Assembly: GCF_013201545.1 (NCBI RefSeq)
Contig: NZ_CP053746.1
Coordinates: 1,577,001-1,641,000, forward strand
Source: Pseudomonas graminis
GTDB lineage: Bacteria > Pseudomonadota > Gammaproteobacteria > Pseudomonadales > Pseudomonadaceae
Reading direction: 5' to 3'
DNA: 64,000 nucleotides
Position numbers and translations under genes: made by a program. This document shows, in pieces, positions 54,433 to 64,000 of the stretch; the stretch's first letter is position 1, and every line of letters starts with the position of its first letter. The notes beneath the pieces are model-generated. The model was not told the DNA's origin, did no database searches, and saw only the letters and a program-made list of their open reading frames with translations.

Positions 54433-55977
54433 ATGCAGCAACTCAATCCTTCCGAAATAAGTGAAATCATCAAGGGCCGCATCGAGAACCTCGATGTAGC
54501 CTCCCAAGCCCGAAACGAAGGCACAGTCGTCAGCGTGTCTGACGGTATCGTGCGGATTCACGGTCTCGCCGACGCTATGTACGGCGAAATGATCGAGTTC
54601 CCGGGCGGCGTTTACGGTATGGCACTGAACCTGGAGCAAGACTCCGTGGGTGCGGTCGTACTGGGCGCTTACACCTCTCTGGCTGAAGGCATGAGTGCCA
54701 AGTGCACCGGCCGCATCCTGGAAGTTCCGGTTGGTAAGGAACTCCTGGGTCGCGTGGTCGACGCACTGGGTAACCCTGTCGACGGCAAAGGTCCGCTGAA
54801 CAACACCGAGACCGACGCGGTCGAGAAAGTTGCTCCAGGCGTGATCTGGCGTAAGTCGGTAGACCAGCCTGTACAGACTGGCTACAAGGCTGTCGATGCG
54901 ATGATCCCTGTCGGCCGTGGCCAGCGCGAGCTGATCATCGGTGACCGTCAGATCGGTAAAACCGCTCTGGCGATCGACGCGATCATCAATCAGAAGAACA
55001 GCGGTATTTTCTGCGTCTACGTTGCAATCGGTCAGAAGCAGTCGACCATCGCCAACGTTGTTCGCAAGCTGGAAGAAAACGGCGCTCTGGCCAACACGAT
55101 CATCGTGGCGGCCAGTGCTTCGGAATCCCCTGCGCTGCAATTCCTGGCTCCGTATGCCGGTTGCACCATGGGCGAATACTTCCGCGATCGTGGTGAAGAC
55201 GCACTGATCGTTTATGACGATCTGTCCAAGCAGGCTGTGGCTTATCGCCAGATTTCCCTGCTGCTGCGTCGTCCACCAGGACGTGAAGCTTACCCAGGCG
55301 ACGTGTTCTATCTCCACTCCCGTCTGCTGGAGCGTGCATCCCGCGTTTCGGAAGAGTACGTAGAGAAGTTCACCAATGGCGCAGTGACCGGCAAAACCGG
55401 CTCCCTGACCGCATTGCCGATCATCGAAACCCAGGCTGGCGACGTTTCCGCGTTCGTTCCGACCAACGTGATTTCCATCACTGACGGTCAGATCTTCCTG
55501 GAATCGGCCATGTTCAACTCCGGCATCCGCCCGGCAGTGAACGCCGGTGTTTCGGTATCCCGTGTGGGTGGTGCCGCTCAGACCAAGATCATCAAGAAGC
55601 TTTCCGGTGGTATCCGTACCGCTCTGGCTCAGTACCGTGAACTGGCAGCATTTGCCCAGTTCGCCTCTGACCTGGACGAAGCGACCCGTAAGCAACTTGA
55701 GCATGGTCAGCGCGTTACCGAGCTGATGAAGCAGAAGCAATATGCGCCAATGTCGATCGCTGACATGTCGCTGTCGCTGTATGCCGCTGAGCGTGGGTTC
55801 CTGACTGACGTCGAAATCGCCAAGGTTGGCAGCTTTGAACAAGCGCTGATTGCTTACTTCAACCGAGATCACGCCGATTTGATGGCGAAGATCAACGTGA
55901 AGGGTGACTTCAATGACGAAATCGACTCTGGCCTGAAAGCCGGCATCGAGAAGTTCAAGGCCACCCAAACCTGGTAA
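54433..55977 (+). CDS. atpA: ATP synthase subunit alpha
   Basis: A 514-residue F1 subunit forming the hexamer with beta. The P-loop GDRQIGKT is at 170-177, and the conserved Arg finger region lies in the [13 protein letters not shown] block ([21 protein letters not shown], given in part). It follows atpH by 21 bp. The long open frame on the opposite strand is a codon-bias shadow. Confidence 0.99.
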   Translation: MQQLNPSEISEIIKGRIENLDVASQARNEGTVVSVSDGIVRIHGLADAMYGEMIEFPGGVYGMALNLEQDSVGAVVLGAYTSLAEGMSAKCTGRILEVPVGKELLGRVVDALGNPVDGKGPLNNTETDAVEKVAPGVIWRKSVDQPVQTGYKAVDAMIPVGRGQRELIIGDRQIGKTALAIDAIINQKNSGIFCVYVAIGQKQSTIANVVRKLEENGALANTIIVAASASESPALQFLAPYAGCTMGEYFRDRGEDALIVYDDLSKQAVAYRQISLLLRRPPGREAYPGDVFYLHSRLLERASRVSEEYVEKFTNGAVTGKTGSLTALPIIETQAGDVSAFVPTNVISITDGQIFLESAMFNSGIRPAVNAGVSVSRVGGAAQTKIIKKLSGGIRTALAQYRELAAFAQFASDLDEATRKQLEHGQRVTELMKQKQYAPMSIADMSLSLYAAERGFLTDVEIAKVGSFEQALIAYFNRDHADLMAKINVKGDFNDEIDSGLKAGIEKFKATQTW

Positions 55978-56027
55978 GCCGCAGCGGGAGTCGCGAGGCT
56001 CCCGCTTGCTAACCTGATAGGTGTTAC

Positions 56028-58293
<2,266 letters not shown>

Positions 58294-58337
58294 TCCAGGC
58301 GCCCGGCAACGGGCGCTAATCAGGTTGAGGCAGGCAA

Positions 58338-58763
58338 ATGGCTATGACAGTCCATTGCGATATCGTCAGCGCGGAAGGAGAGATTTTCTCCGGTCTGGTC
58401 GAGATGGTGATTGCACACGGTAACCTGGGTGATATCGGTATTGCTCCAGGTCACGCACCGTTGATCACCGATTTGAAGCCAGGTCCGATCCGCCTGATCA
58501 AGCAGGGTGGCGAAGCCGAGGTGTTTTACATCTCCGGTGGTTTCCTTGAGGTTCAACCGAACATGGTCAAAGTGCTTGCCGATACCGTGCAACGCGCTGC
58601 CGATCTGGACGAAGCCTCAGCTCAGGAAGCCGTCAAGGCTGCCGAGCGTGCTCTGAATGAAAAAGGCGCAGATTTCGATTACGGATCTGCTGCTGCACGT
58701 CTGGCGGAGGCCGCAGCTCAGCTGCGCACCGTCCAGCAAATTCGCAAGAAGTTCGGCGGCTAA
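58338..58763 (+). CDS. atpC: ATP synthase subunit epsilon
   Basis: A 141-residue rotor subunit and intrinsic inhibitor of ATP hydrolysis. The N-terminal beta-sandwich includes [14 protein letters not shown] (about 34-47); the C-terminal helical hairpin is Ala/Glu-rich. Starts at 58338 (MAMTVHCD) and 58344 are both possible; homologues use the first. It ends the operon ahead of a strong terminator. Confidence 0.97.
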   Translation: MAMTVHCDIVSAEGEIFSGLVEMVIAHGNLGDIGIAPGHAPLITDLKPGPIRLIKQGGEAEVFYISGGFLEVQPNMVKVLADTVQRAADLDEASAQEAVKAAERALNEKGADFDYGSAAARLAEAAAQLRTVQQIRKKFGG

Positions 58764-58790
58764 CCCCGGCGACTCGTTGCGCGATTGAGT

Positions 58791-58816
58791 AAAAGGGTAG
58801 CCTCGGCTACCCTTTT
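58791..58816 (+). terminator. Rho-independent terminator of the atp operon
   Basis: AAAAGGGTAGCC (58791-58802) pairs with GGCTACCCTTTT (58805-58816); the innermost pairs probably open to make the loop. T-rich sequence continues to 58824. Confidence 0.92.
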
Positions 58817-58883
58817 TCTTTTTTCGGCTTTATCGCCTGAATCATCAGCCCGGCTAATGTGGCTGCTCGTCTGGAATCCTTTC

Positions 58884-60251
58884 ATGTCTCTCGATATCGT
58901 CATTCTTGCTGCGGGTCAGGGCACTCGCATGCGTTCCGCTCTGCCCAAGGTGTTGCATCCTGTAGCCGGTAACTCGATGCTTGGCCATGTTATCCACAGC
59001 GCACGCCAGCTTTCTCCCGAAGGCATTCACGTCGTCATCGGCCATGGCGCAGAGCGGGTCCGAGAGCAACTGGCGGGCGATGATCTGAATTTCGTGCTTC
59101 AAGACAAACAATTGGGCACTGGCCACGCCGTCGCGCAAGCGTTGCCCGCGCTGACGGCTGAGACGGTGCTCATTCTTTATGGCGACGTCCCGCTCATACA
59201 GGTAGAGACCCTGCACCGCCTCCTTGCGCTGGTAAATGATCAGCAGTTGGGTCTGCTGACGGTCACGCTGGAAGACCCGACCGGTTATGGCCGCATCGTC
59301 CGTGACGCGCAGCATCGCGTCAGCGCTATCGTCGAGCACAAGGATGCAACCGAAGCGCAGAAGGCTATCAAGGAAGGTAACACCGGAATCCTCGCGGTAC
59401 CGGGCAAGCGCCTCGCCGACTGGCTGGGTCGCCTCTCCAATAAAAACGCCCAGGGTGAGTATTACCTCACTGACGTGATTGCCATGGCCGTCAACGATGG
59501 CTTGGTGGTGGCCACCGCACAGCCCGACGATGCCATGGAAGTGCAGGGCGCCAATGACCGTAAACAACTTGCCGAACTCGAGCGTCATTACCAGCAGCGC
59601 GAAGCCCGCCGACTCATGGCATTGGGCGTGACGCTGCGCGACCCGGCGCGCTTCGACGTTCGTGGTGACGTCACTGTTGGCCGCGACGTGATGATCGACG
59701 TCAACGTCATCCTTGAAGGGCGAGTCGTCATCGAAGACGACGTCTTGATCGGGCCGAATTGCGTGATCAAGGACAGCACCTTGCGCAAGGGCGCAGTCAT
59801 CAAGGCGAATAGTCACCTCGAAGGCGCAATTGTGGGCGAAGGCGCGGATGCAGGGCCTTTCGCTCGTCTGCGCCCGGGCAGTGTGCTCGACGCTCGCGCT
59901 CATGTGGGTAACTTCGTTGAACTGAAGAATGCTCATCTCGGCGAGGGCGCCAAGGCAGGCCATCTGACCTACCTGGGTGACGCGGTCATCGGCGCGCGCA
60001 CCAACATTGGCGCTGGCACCATTACCTGTAACTACGATGGCGCCAACAAGCACAAGACGGTGATGGGCGAAGACGTCTTCATCGGCTCGAACAACTCGCT
60101 TGTTGCCCCTGTGCATATCGCGTCGGGCGCTAGCACTGCCGCGGGTTCTACCATCAATCAGGATGTACCGGCCGAACAGCTTGCGGTCGCCCGAGCGCGT
60201 CAACGCAACATCGAAGGCTGGACGCGGCCGGTGAAAATCAAGAAAGGTTAA
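58884..60251 (+). CDS. glmU: Bifunctional UDP-GlcNAc pyrophosphorylase / GlcN-1-P acetyltransferase
   Basis: A 455-residue enzyme making UDP-GlcNAc for peptidoglycan and LPS. The N-terminal uridyltransferase has LAAGQGTRM at 8-16 and Lys22; the C-terminal left-handed beta-helix acetyltransferase starts at about residue 250, with the catalytic His in GHLTYLGD near 362. I chose the ATG at 58884 ([11 protein letters not shown]); the longer frame runs through the atp terminator. A DnaA box lies inside (58990-58998) and another 1 bp after the stop (60253-60261). Confidence 0.98.
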   Translation: MSLDIVILAAGQGTRMRSALPKVLHPVAGNSMLGHVIHSARQLSPEGIHVVIGHGAERVREQLAGDDLNFVLQDKQLGTGHAVAQALPALTAETVLILYGDVPLIQVETLHRLLALVNDQQLGLLTVTLEDPTGYGRIVRDAQHRVSAIVEHKDATEAQKAIKEGNTGILAVPGKRLADWLGRLSNKNAQGEYYLTDVIAMAVNDGLVVATAQPDDAMEVQGANDRKQLAELERHYQQREARRLMALGVTLRDPARFDVRGDVTVGRDVMIDVNVILEGRVVIEDDVLIGPNCVIKDSTLRKGAVIKANSHLEGAIVGEGADAGPFARLRPGSVLDARAHVGNFVELKNAHLGEGAKAGHLTYLGDAVIGARTNIGAGTITCNYDGANKHKTVMGEDVFIGSNNSLVAPVHIASGASTAAGSTINQDVPAEQLAVARARQRNIEGWTRPVKIKKG

Positions 60252-60266
60252 GTTATCCACAGTGCA

Positions 60267-60297
60267 CATCGGCTGTTTGCAAAACAGGCAGCCGATG
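60267..60297. terminator. Stem-loop after glmU
   Basis: CATCGGCTG (60267-60275) pairs perfectly with CAGCCGATG (60289-60297), and CTGTTT/AAACAG offers an alternative inner stem. There is no T tract, so termination would be inefficient or factor-assisted. Confidence 0.5.
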
Positions 60298-60363
60298 CCG
60301 GACTCTGAGCGGCAACTGTTCGAAAAAATCCTCTATTCCTTCTCACCGACACCCATTTCCCCC

Positions 60364-60418
60364 TTGACGTATATCTTTCGATGAGCTTTCATTGCGTTCG
60401 TTAACTTTCGAAACGAAA
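60364..60418 (+). promoter_or_regulatory. Candidate promoter and DeoR-type operator of the glmR-glmS pair
   Basis: TTGACG (60364-60369), a 17-bp spacer and TTTCAT (60387-60392) form a possible promoter. Just downstream lies TTTCG-AAA-CGAAA (60406-60418), a symmetric version of the TTTCG element typical of DeoR/GlpR-family operators; further CTTTCG/CTTTCA copies lie at 60375 and 60386. Confidence 0.45.
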
Positions 60419-60430
60419 CTTAAGCCAGTC

Positions 60431-61198
60431 ATGTCGAAACGTAATACGCCTCAACGCCGCCACAACATTCTTTCTTTGCTCAATGAGCAGGGCGAGGTAA
60501 GCGTGGACGAGTTGGCCAAGCGCTTTGAGACTTCGGAGGTGACGGTCCGTAAGGATCTGGCTGCGCTTGAAAGCAATGGGCTGCTGCTTCGTCGTTACGG
60601 CGGCGCCATCCCCATGCCCCAGGAATTGATTGGCGAGCCCGGCCAGCCCGTTTCCAGGTTCAAGCAGGCCATCGCCCGCGCTGCTGTTGCCCGCATCCGG
60701 GAACATGCACGGATCATCATCGACAGCGGCAGCACAACGGCTGCGATGATCCCGGAGCTGGGCTTGCAGCCGGGCCTTGTGGTGATGACAAATTCCCTGC
60801 ACGTCGCCAACGCGCTGGGTGAACTGGAGCACGAGCCGGTCCTGTTAATGACCGGCGGGACGTGGGACCCGCATTCAGAGTCGTTTCAGGGCCAGGTGGC
60901 GGAGCAGGTGCTGCGTTCCTACGACTTCGATCAGCTGTTCATCGGCGCCGACGGCATTGATCTGACCCGCGGTACAACCACATTCAACGAACTGCTTGGC
61001 CTCAGCCGGGTGATGGCCGAAGTCGCCCGGGAAGTGATCGTGATGGTCGAGGCCGACAAGGTAGGTCGCAAGATTCCCAATCTGGAGCTGCCTTGGAGCA
61101 GTGTCCATACCCTCATTACCGATGACCGCCTGCCTCAAGAGGCACGCGAACAAATTCAGGCTCGCGGCGTAACCTTGATTTGCGCTGCTGTTTCCTAG
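60431..61198 (+). CDS. glmR: DeoR-family regulator upstream of glmS
   Basis: A 255-residue DeoR-type repressor or activator. The helix-turn-helix VSVDELAKRFETSEVTVRKD (about residues 20-39) is followed by the LLRRYGGA hinge; the C-terminal sugar-phosphate sensor domain has IDSGSTTAAMIPEL and FIGADGIDL. In P. aeruginosa the gene at this position is named glmR. It probably senses a glucosamine-pathway metabolite and controls glmS, 9 bp downstream; an operator-like palindrome lies upstream of its start. Confidence 0.88.
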   Translation: MSKRNTPQRRHNILSLLNEQGEVSVDELAKRFETSEVTVRKDLAALESNGLLLRRYGGAIPMPQELIGEPGQPVSRFKQAIARAAVARIREHARIIIDSGSTTAAMIPELGLQPGLVVMTNSLHVANALGELEHEPVLLMTGGTWDPHSESFQGQVAEQVLRSYDFDQLFIGADGIDLTRGTTTFNELLGLSRVMAEVAREVIVMVEADKVGRKIPNLELPWSSVHTLITDDRLPQEAREQIQARGVTLICAAVS

Positions 61199-61207
61199 GA
61201 GAAGACC

Positions 61208-63043
61208 ATGTGTGGAATTGTCGGCGCTGTCGCTGAACGGAATATCACTGCCATCCTGCTGGAGGGCCTCAAGCGCTTGGAATACCGGGGCTATGACAGC
61301 GCGGGTGTGGCGTTATTCAACAACGCCGGCGTGCTTGAGCGTCGTCGTCGGGTCGGCAAGGTCAACGAACTGGAGCGGGCACTCGCCGGCGAACCGGTCA
61401 CAGGCCGCCTGGGTATTGCCCACACTCGTTGGGCCACACACGGTGCACCGTTGGAACGCAACGCCCACCCGCATTTCTCCAACGAGCAACTGGCGGTGGT
61501 GCACAACGGCATCATCGAAAACCATGAGCCGCTTCGCGAGCGCTTGAAGGGTCTGGGTTACGTGTTCACGTCTGACACGGACACCGAGGTCATTGTCCAC
61601 CTGCTGCACCACAAACTGCAGGACACGCCCGATCTGGCTGCAGCTCTGAAGGCAACGGTCAAGGAACTGCACGGCGCGTATGGCCTTGCGGTCATCAGCG
61701 CACACCAACCGGATCGCCTGATTGCTGCTCGCAGTGGCAGCCCGCTGGTTGTGGGTCTGGGCCTTGGGGAAAACTTCCTCGCCTCCGATCAACTGGCGCT
61801 GCGTCAGGTCACCGACCGCTTCATGTACCTGGAAGAGGGCGACATTGCCGAGATCCGTCGCGACAGCGTGCAGATCTGGGACGCATCCGGCCTGCATGTC
61901 GAACGTGAGATCGTTCAGTACCACGAGGGTGCAGAAGCAGCGGACAAAGGCGAGTACCGCCACTTCATGCTCAAGGAAATCCACGAGCAGCCCAAAGTCG
62001 TGCAGCGCACCCTGGAAGGACGCCTCGGTCAGCAGCAGGTTTTGGTGCAGGCATTTGGACCGCAAGCGGCGGAGCTGTTCGCCAAAGTACGCAACGTGCA
62101 GATCGTCGCCTGCGGCACCAGCTATCACGCCGGCATGGTCGCGCGTTACTGGCTCGAAGGCTTGGCCGGCATTCCCTGCCAGGTCGAAGTCGCCAGTGAA
62201 TTCCGCTATCGCAAAGTCGTGGTCCAGCCGGACACGCTGTTCGTTTCGATCTCCCAGTCCGGCGAGACGGCCGACACCCTGGCCGCGCTGCGCAATGCCA
62301 AGGAACTGGGTTTCCTTGCCAGCCTGGCGATCTGCAACGTAGGCATCAGTTCGCTGGTGCGTGAATCCGATCTGACCCTGCTCACGCAGGCCGGCCCGGA
62401 AATCGGAGTCGCGTCGACCAAGGCGTTCACTACGCAGCTGGTCGCACTGATGCTGCTGACGCTCTCACTGGGGCAGGTCAAGGGCACGCTGGGCGCTGGC
62501 GTGGAAGCAGAACTGGTTGAAGAGTTGCGCCGCCTGCCGACCCGCCTGGGTGAAGCGCTGGCCATGGACACGACCGTGGAGAAAATTGCCGAACTGTTCG
62601 CCGAGAAGAATCACACCCTGTTCTTGGGTCGTGGCGCGCAATTCCCGGTGGCGATGGAAGGGGCGTTGAAGCTCAAGGAGATCTCCTACATTCACGCCGA
62701 AGCCTATCCGGCCGGAGAACTGAAACACGGCCCGTTGGCACTGGTGGACAGTGACATGCCTGTTGTCACCGTGGCACCTAACAACGAGCTGCTGGAGAAG
62801 CTGAAATCCAACCTGCAGGAAGTGCGCGCACGGGGCGGCGAGCTGATCGTCTTCGCTGACGAACAGGCCGGGCTGGTCAACGGGGAGGGCACTCATGTGG
62901 TTTCCATGCCCCACATCCTCGACGCCCTGACGCCGATTCTGTACACCATTCCGCTGCAACTGCTTTCGTACTACGTGGCAGTGCTGAAGGGTACGGACGT
63001 GGATCAGCCGCGTAATTTGGCGAAGTCGGTGACGGTGGAATAA
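61208..63043 (+). CDS. glmS: Glutamine-fructose-6-phosphate aminotransferase (isomerizing)
   Basis: A 611-residue enzyme making glucosamine-6-phosphate, the first step to UDP-GlcNAc. Cys2 is the N-terminal glutaminase nucleophile after Met removal (MCGIVGAV). Two SIS sugar-isomerase domains follow (CGTSYHAG near residue 300, SQSGETADT near 348), and the end reads KSVTVE. No glmS ribozyme-like leader fits in the 9 bp upstream. The 3' end is the recognition part of attTn7. Confidence 0.98.
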   Translation: MCGIVGAVAERNITAILLEGLKRLEYRGYDSAGVALFNNAGVLERRRRVGKVNELERALAGEPVTGRLGIAHTRWATHGAPLERNAHPHFSNEQLAVVHNGIIENHEPLRERLKGLGYVFTSDTDTEVIVHLLHHKLQDTPDLAAALKATVKELHGAYGLAVISAHQPDRLIAARSGSPLVVGLGLGENFLASDQLALRQVTDRFMYLEEGDIAEIRRDSVQIWDASGLHVEREIVQYHEGAEAADKGEYRHFMLKEIHEQPKVVQRTLEGRLGQQQVLVQAFGPQAAELFAKVRNVQIVACGTSYHAGMVARYWLEGLAGIPCQVEVASEFRYRKVVVQPDTLFVSISQSGETADTLAALRNAKELGFLASLAICNVGISSLVRESDLTLLTQAGPEIGVASTKAFTTQLVALMLLTLSLGQVKGTLGAGVEAELVEELRRLPTRLGEALAMDTTVEKIAELFAEKNHTLFLGRGAQFPVAMEGALKLKEISYIHAEAYPAGELKHGPLALVDSDMPVVTVAPNNELLEKLKSNLQEVRARGGELIVFADEQAGLVNGEGTHVVSMPHILDALTPILYTIPLQLLSYYVAVLKGTDVDQPRNLAKSVTVE

Positions 63044-63070
63044 GTTATCCACAGGGCGTTGGCCAATCTC
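63013..63070 (+). other. attTn7 site (empty)
   Basis: The glmS 3' end carries the conserved TnsD-recognised sequence (GGCGAAGTCGGTGACGGTG, 63019-63037). Tn7 family elements insert about 25 bp past the stop, here near 63068. No Tn7 end sequence is seen there. A perfect DnaA box follows the stop (63045-63053). Confidence 0.65.
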
Positions 63071-63116
63071 GCCACTGTCCCAGCGAATTAGGGAATCGAA
63101 GCCCTCGACGCGTTAA

Positions 63117-63146
63117 GCCTAAAGCTCACTCCGGTGAGCTTTAGGC
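63117..63146 (+). terminator. Stem-loop terminator after glmS
   Basis: GCCTAAAGCTCAC (63117-63129) and GTGAGCTTTAGGC (63134-63146) form a perfect 13-bp stem with the loop TCCG. Only a short T run follows. Confidence 0.75.
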
Positions 63147-63546
63147 CATTTAAAGCGCAGTTAAGTGCGCGTTATCCTGCCGGTGAGATAAGCACAGATC
63201 TCAGGGCGTTATCGACTTTCTGAATTAGCGCCGCAATTTGATAATTGGGATTCACTTCACAAAGACCGCGCGAACTTTTCTGCATTCCTCATCACTAAGG
63301 TATCTCGGCCACGGCTGATGGCTAATTAATAGCATCTCGGTGAGCCTCGCCGACCTGCTACTAAACGCTTGCCGCTCGTCGGACTACCAGTCTCGTAACA
63401 GGCTGCAACTCTTTCTCGGTGCCTTAGTTTATTGCCCATCAAGGGTTTGCAGATTTTACAGGCGTGAATGCCCACCTGATCCAACGCTTTGGATCAACGG
63501 GATTCGATGGTAATTTGCCGCCCCTTGATTTTTCGACGGATCGAAC
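63147..63546. other. 400 bp AT-richer spacer before the TpsB gene
   Basis: No coding frame of note. It contains a perfect inverted repeat TGATCCAA-CGCT-TTGGATCA at 63477-63496, about 50 bp ahead of the tpsB start, a candidate operator. Base composition is visibly lower in GC than in the core genes. No tRNA or known RNA was recognised. Confidence 0.5.
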
Positions 63547-64000
63547 ATGCCCTTCTCATTGCCACGGATTCGGTTGTTGCTTTGCACTTTTCTGCTCGCG
63601 TGTGTGAGCCTGAACAGCGCCACCGCCGCCCCAACGCCCGGCGATCAGGACCTGATCCGCGACCGGCAGAACCGCTTGCTCGAAGAGCAGAGTCGCCGCC
63701 TGCAGGAGCTTCAGGACTTGCCCGGCAAGCAGACCAAGCCCGAGGCCCCGGCCACGCCGGCCGATAACCGTTGCTTCCCGATCCAGGACATTGAACTCAA
63801 GGGTGCCGACAGCCTGTCCGCCGCCGACCGCACGCGTCTGCTCAAACCCTACATCGGCCAATGCCTGGGCGTAACGCAGCTTAATGAGCTGCTCAAGGTC
63901 ATCACCGACTACTACATCGACAAGGGCCGCGTCACCAGCCGTGCCTACTTGCCGCAACAAGACCTCTCCAGCGGTCACCTGCAGGTGCTGGTGGTCGAAG
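63547..64000 (+). CDS. Two-partner secretion outer-membrane transporter (TpsB; ShlB/FhaC type), 3' end beyond the window
   Basis: Only the first 151 residues are visible. A signal peptide covers about residues 1-28. A charged Arg/Glu/Gln helix (about 33-58) matches the plug helix H1 of FhaC. A POTRA domain follows from about residue 76, with Cys76 and Cys106 positioned for the common POTRA disulfide. The barrel lies past the right edge. Its partner would be a large secreted TpsA (adhesin, haemolysin or contact-dependent inhibition toxin). An in-frame stop at 63511 fixes the start region. Confidence 0.88.
   Translation, partial: MPFSLPRIRLLLCTFLLACVSLNSATAAPTPGDQDLIRDRQNRLLEEQSRRLQELQDLPGKQTKPEAPATPADNRCFPIQDIELKGADSLSAADRTRLLKPYIGQCLGVTQLNELLKVITDYYIDKGRVTSRAYLPQQDLSSGHLQVLVVE

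Noticed and set aside
58854..60269. 471-residue open frame opposite glmU
   Set aside because: Shadow of glmU; no ribosome-binding site or conserved domain.
61199..61207. Possible glmS ribozyme/riboswitch
   Set aside because: Only 9 bp separate glmR and glmS, and such ribozymes belong to Gram-positive bacteria.
63020..63120. Tn7 insertion after glmS
   Set aside because: No Tn7 end or tns gene is visible; the site looks empty within the window.

Overview
The window is the replication-origin region of a Pseudomonas chromosome, most like the fluorescens/syringae lineage. The gene order, the protein sequences, the GTTCCACGTGGAAC parS sites and the GAGTGAGCTTGCTCGCGA-type REP repeats all support this. 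The species cannot be fixed from the sequence alone. Almost everything is conserved chromosomal core; the accessory pieces are few.

Layout. 1-7.8 kb: prlC (cut by the left edge), a gamma-carbonic-anhydrase-like protein, a HAD phosphatase, two lipoproteins, osmC between two DUF1161 paralogues, a luciferase-like oxidoreductase, dodecin and a DUF883 protein. 7.8-11.5 kb: trpI divergent from trpBA, with a recognisable TrpI site, then a CigR/RcnB-like protein. 11.7-15.3 kb: a choline-sulfate unit (LysR regulator, betC sulfatase, choX-type binding protein) bounded by REP repeats. 15.5-21.3 kb: aroE, hemF, qor, tsaC, dprA and a LysM protein. 21.4-25.8 kb: def-fmt-rsmB-trkA. 25.9-32 kb: lpxL, tag, glyQS, gmhB, plsC. 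32.1-36 kb: an MFS transporter and two membrane acyltransferases, an apparent insertion between plsC and gyrB. 36-42.2 kb: gyrB, recF, dnaN and dnaA on the minus strand. 42.2-42.8 kb: oriC. 42.8-51.5 kb: rpmH, rnpA, yidD, yidC, mnmE, a second oriC-like spacer, mnmG, rsmG, parA, parB. 51.5-58.8 kb: atpIBEFHAGDC. 58.9-63 kb: glmU, a DeoR-type regulator, glmS. The right edge holds the start of a two-partner-secretion outer-membrane transporter just past the attTn7 position.

How it works together. Leftward dnaA-dnaN-recF-gyrB and rightward rpmH-to-atp transcription both lead away from oriC. parAB lies about 9 kb from oriC and the two parS sites lie inside recF. DnaA binds oriC and probably its own promoter. 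Perfect DnaA boxes are strongly over-represented from about 19.6 kb to the right end. The most unusual structure is the mnmE-mnmG spacer, which repeats three landmarks of oriC in the same order and at nearly the same spacing but with degraded DnaA boxes.

No tRNA, rRNA, CRISPR array, insertion sequence or prophage gene was seen.
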